Assembly: GCA_036747295.1 (NCBI GenBank)
Contig: DAIOCN010000004.1
Location: forward strand, 62,001-126,000
Reading direction: 5' to 3'
Source: UBA4736 sp002404015
Lineage (GTDB): Bacteria; Chloroflexota; Dormibacteria; Dormibacterales; Dormibacteraceae
DNA: 64,000 nt
This document shows positions 63,829-64,000 of this stretch, piece by piece. Under the pieces are notes generated by a model, which saw nothing but the letters and a program-made list of their open reading frames with translations, had not been told where the DNA came from and searched no databases. Position 1 is the stretch's first letter. Each line of letters begins with the position of its first letter. Both the position numbers and the translations under genes were made by a program.

Positions 63829-64000
63829 CTATCCGGATCGTCCCGCGGGCGGACCCGCCGTCCGGATGGCCGGGGCCAGGTACAGCGGGCTCTCGGTGAG
63901 CGTGCGGCCGTTCAGGAACACCACTGGATGCGTCATCAGGCCGCCATTGACGAGCTGGCGGCCCGTCAGGTTGGGCACGCCGTACGTGCAGATGATCACC
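63829..64000 (-). CDS. C-terminal fragment of an unrecognised protein (cut by window edge)
   Basis: The minus strand is open from the window end to TAG at 63829 and reads about 56 residues, including VIICTYGVPNLTGRQLVNGG and PVVFLNGRTLTESPLYLAP. No family recognised. Its stop lies 5 bases before the histidine kinase start, so the two are probably co-transcribed and it may encode a functional partner. Confidence 0.5.
   Translation of the reverse strand, partial: VIICTYGVPNLTGRQLVNGGLMTHPVVFLNGRTLTESPLYLAPAIRTAGPPAGRSG

Overview
This window comes from a very GC-rich bacterial chromosome, almost entirely coding, with short gaps and many 1-8 base stop/start overlaps. WhiA, an F420-type deazaflavin oxidoreductase, an SCP2 protein, an Eis-like acetyltransferase, an AcrA-like double SDR and an exonuclease-dead PolA point to the Terrabacteria side (Actinomycetota, Chloroflexota or Candidatus Dormibacterota). 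I cannot settle the phylum without a phylogeny. No rRNA, tRNA, CRISPR array, phage or IS element was recognised.

Layout. 1-3.2 kb: an SDR cut by the window edge, a small Ala/Pro-rich protein, a peptide-type ABC binding lipoprotein and secG. 3.2-8.7 kb (minus): sodA, then the glycolytic operon gap-pgk-tpiA-gpmA preceded by whiA. 8.7-12 kb: E1 alpha/beta of a 2-oxoacid dehydrogenase and an M24 peptidase-like protein. 12-14.3 kb: a frameshifted PPOX-family gene and an Nramp-related transporter with an altered metal motif. 14.3-18.7 kb: GNAT, VOC and a uvrC-rapZ-epimerase operon in which RapZ lacks its kinase domain. 18.7-29.1 kb: DUF4190 protein, deazaflavin oxidoreductase, double SDR, M32 carboxypeptidase, and uvrB-thioesterase-thioesterase-uvrA. 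29.1-32.5 kb: a TMEM175-like channel, moeA and a cobalamin-riboswitch locus (DUF4430 lipoprotein plus an apparently chimeric, TGA-interrupted ECF transporter remnant). 32.5-41.4 kb: a 200-bp element with 18-bp inverted ends, a MacB-like ABC exporter, three PAP2 phosphatases with a YiiX-like hydrolase, cutA, mutM and polA. 41.5-46.7 kb: DUF151 nuclease, MgtC, HTH regulator, DegV, MBL hydrolase, SCP2, lipoprotein and a TraR/DksA protein. 46.8-54.6 kb: aldehyde dehydrogenase, enoyl-CoA hydratase, and aroC-CoA transferase alpha/beta-Eis, with a divergent DinB protein. 54.6-61 kb: a three-subunit molybdenum hydroxylase of the 4-hydroxybenzoyl-CoA reductase type followed by two tandem amidohydrolases. 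61-64 kb: a decayed KDPG aldolase, a two-TM sensor-like protein, a VOC protein and a GAF histidine kinase.

Two window-wide signals stand out. First, at least eleven genes carry a TANNNT element (usually TAGAAT, TAGACT or TAGGCT) 6-9 bases before the start codon, the geometry expected for leaderless transcription; aroC and the DinB gene appear to share one palindromic -10. Second, several conserved proteins can only be completed by starting at non-standard codons: ATT for whiA (with a perfect Shine-Dalgarno), CTG for mgtC inside a CTGA stop/start overlap, and probably CTG for pgk and the YiiX-like gene. Functional threads are DNA repair (uvrA, uvrB, uvrC, mutM, polA), central glycolysis under a WhiA-linked locus, corrinoid acquisition, and molybdenum-cofactor enzymes (moeA plus the HcrCAB-like complex).
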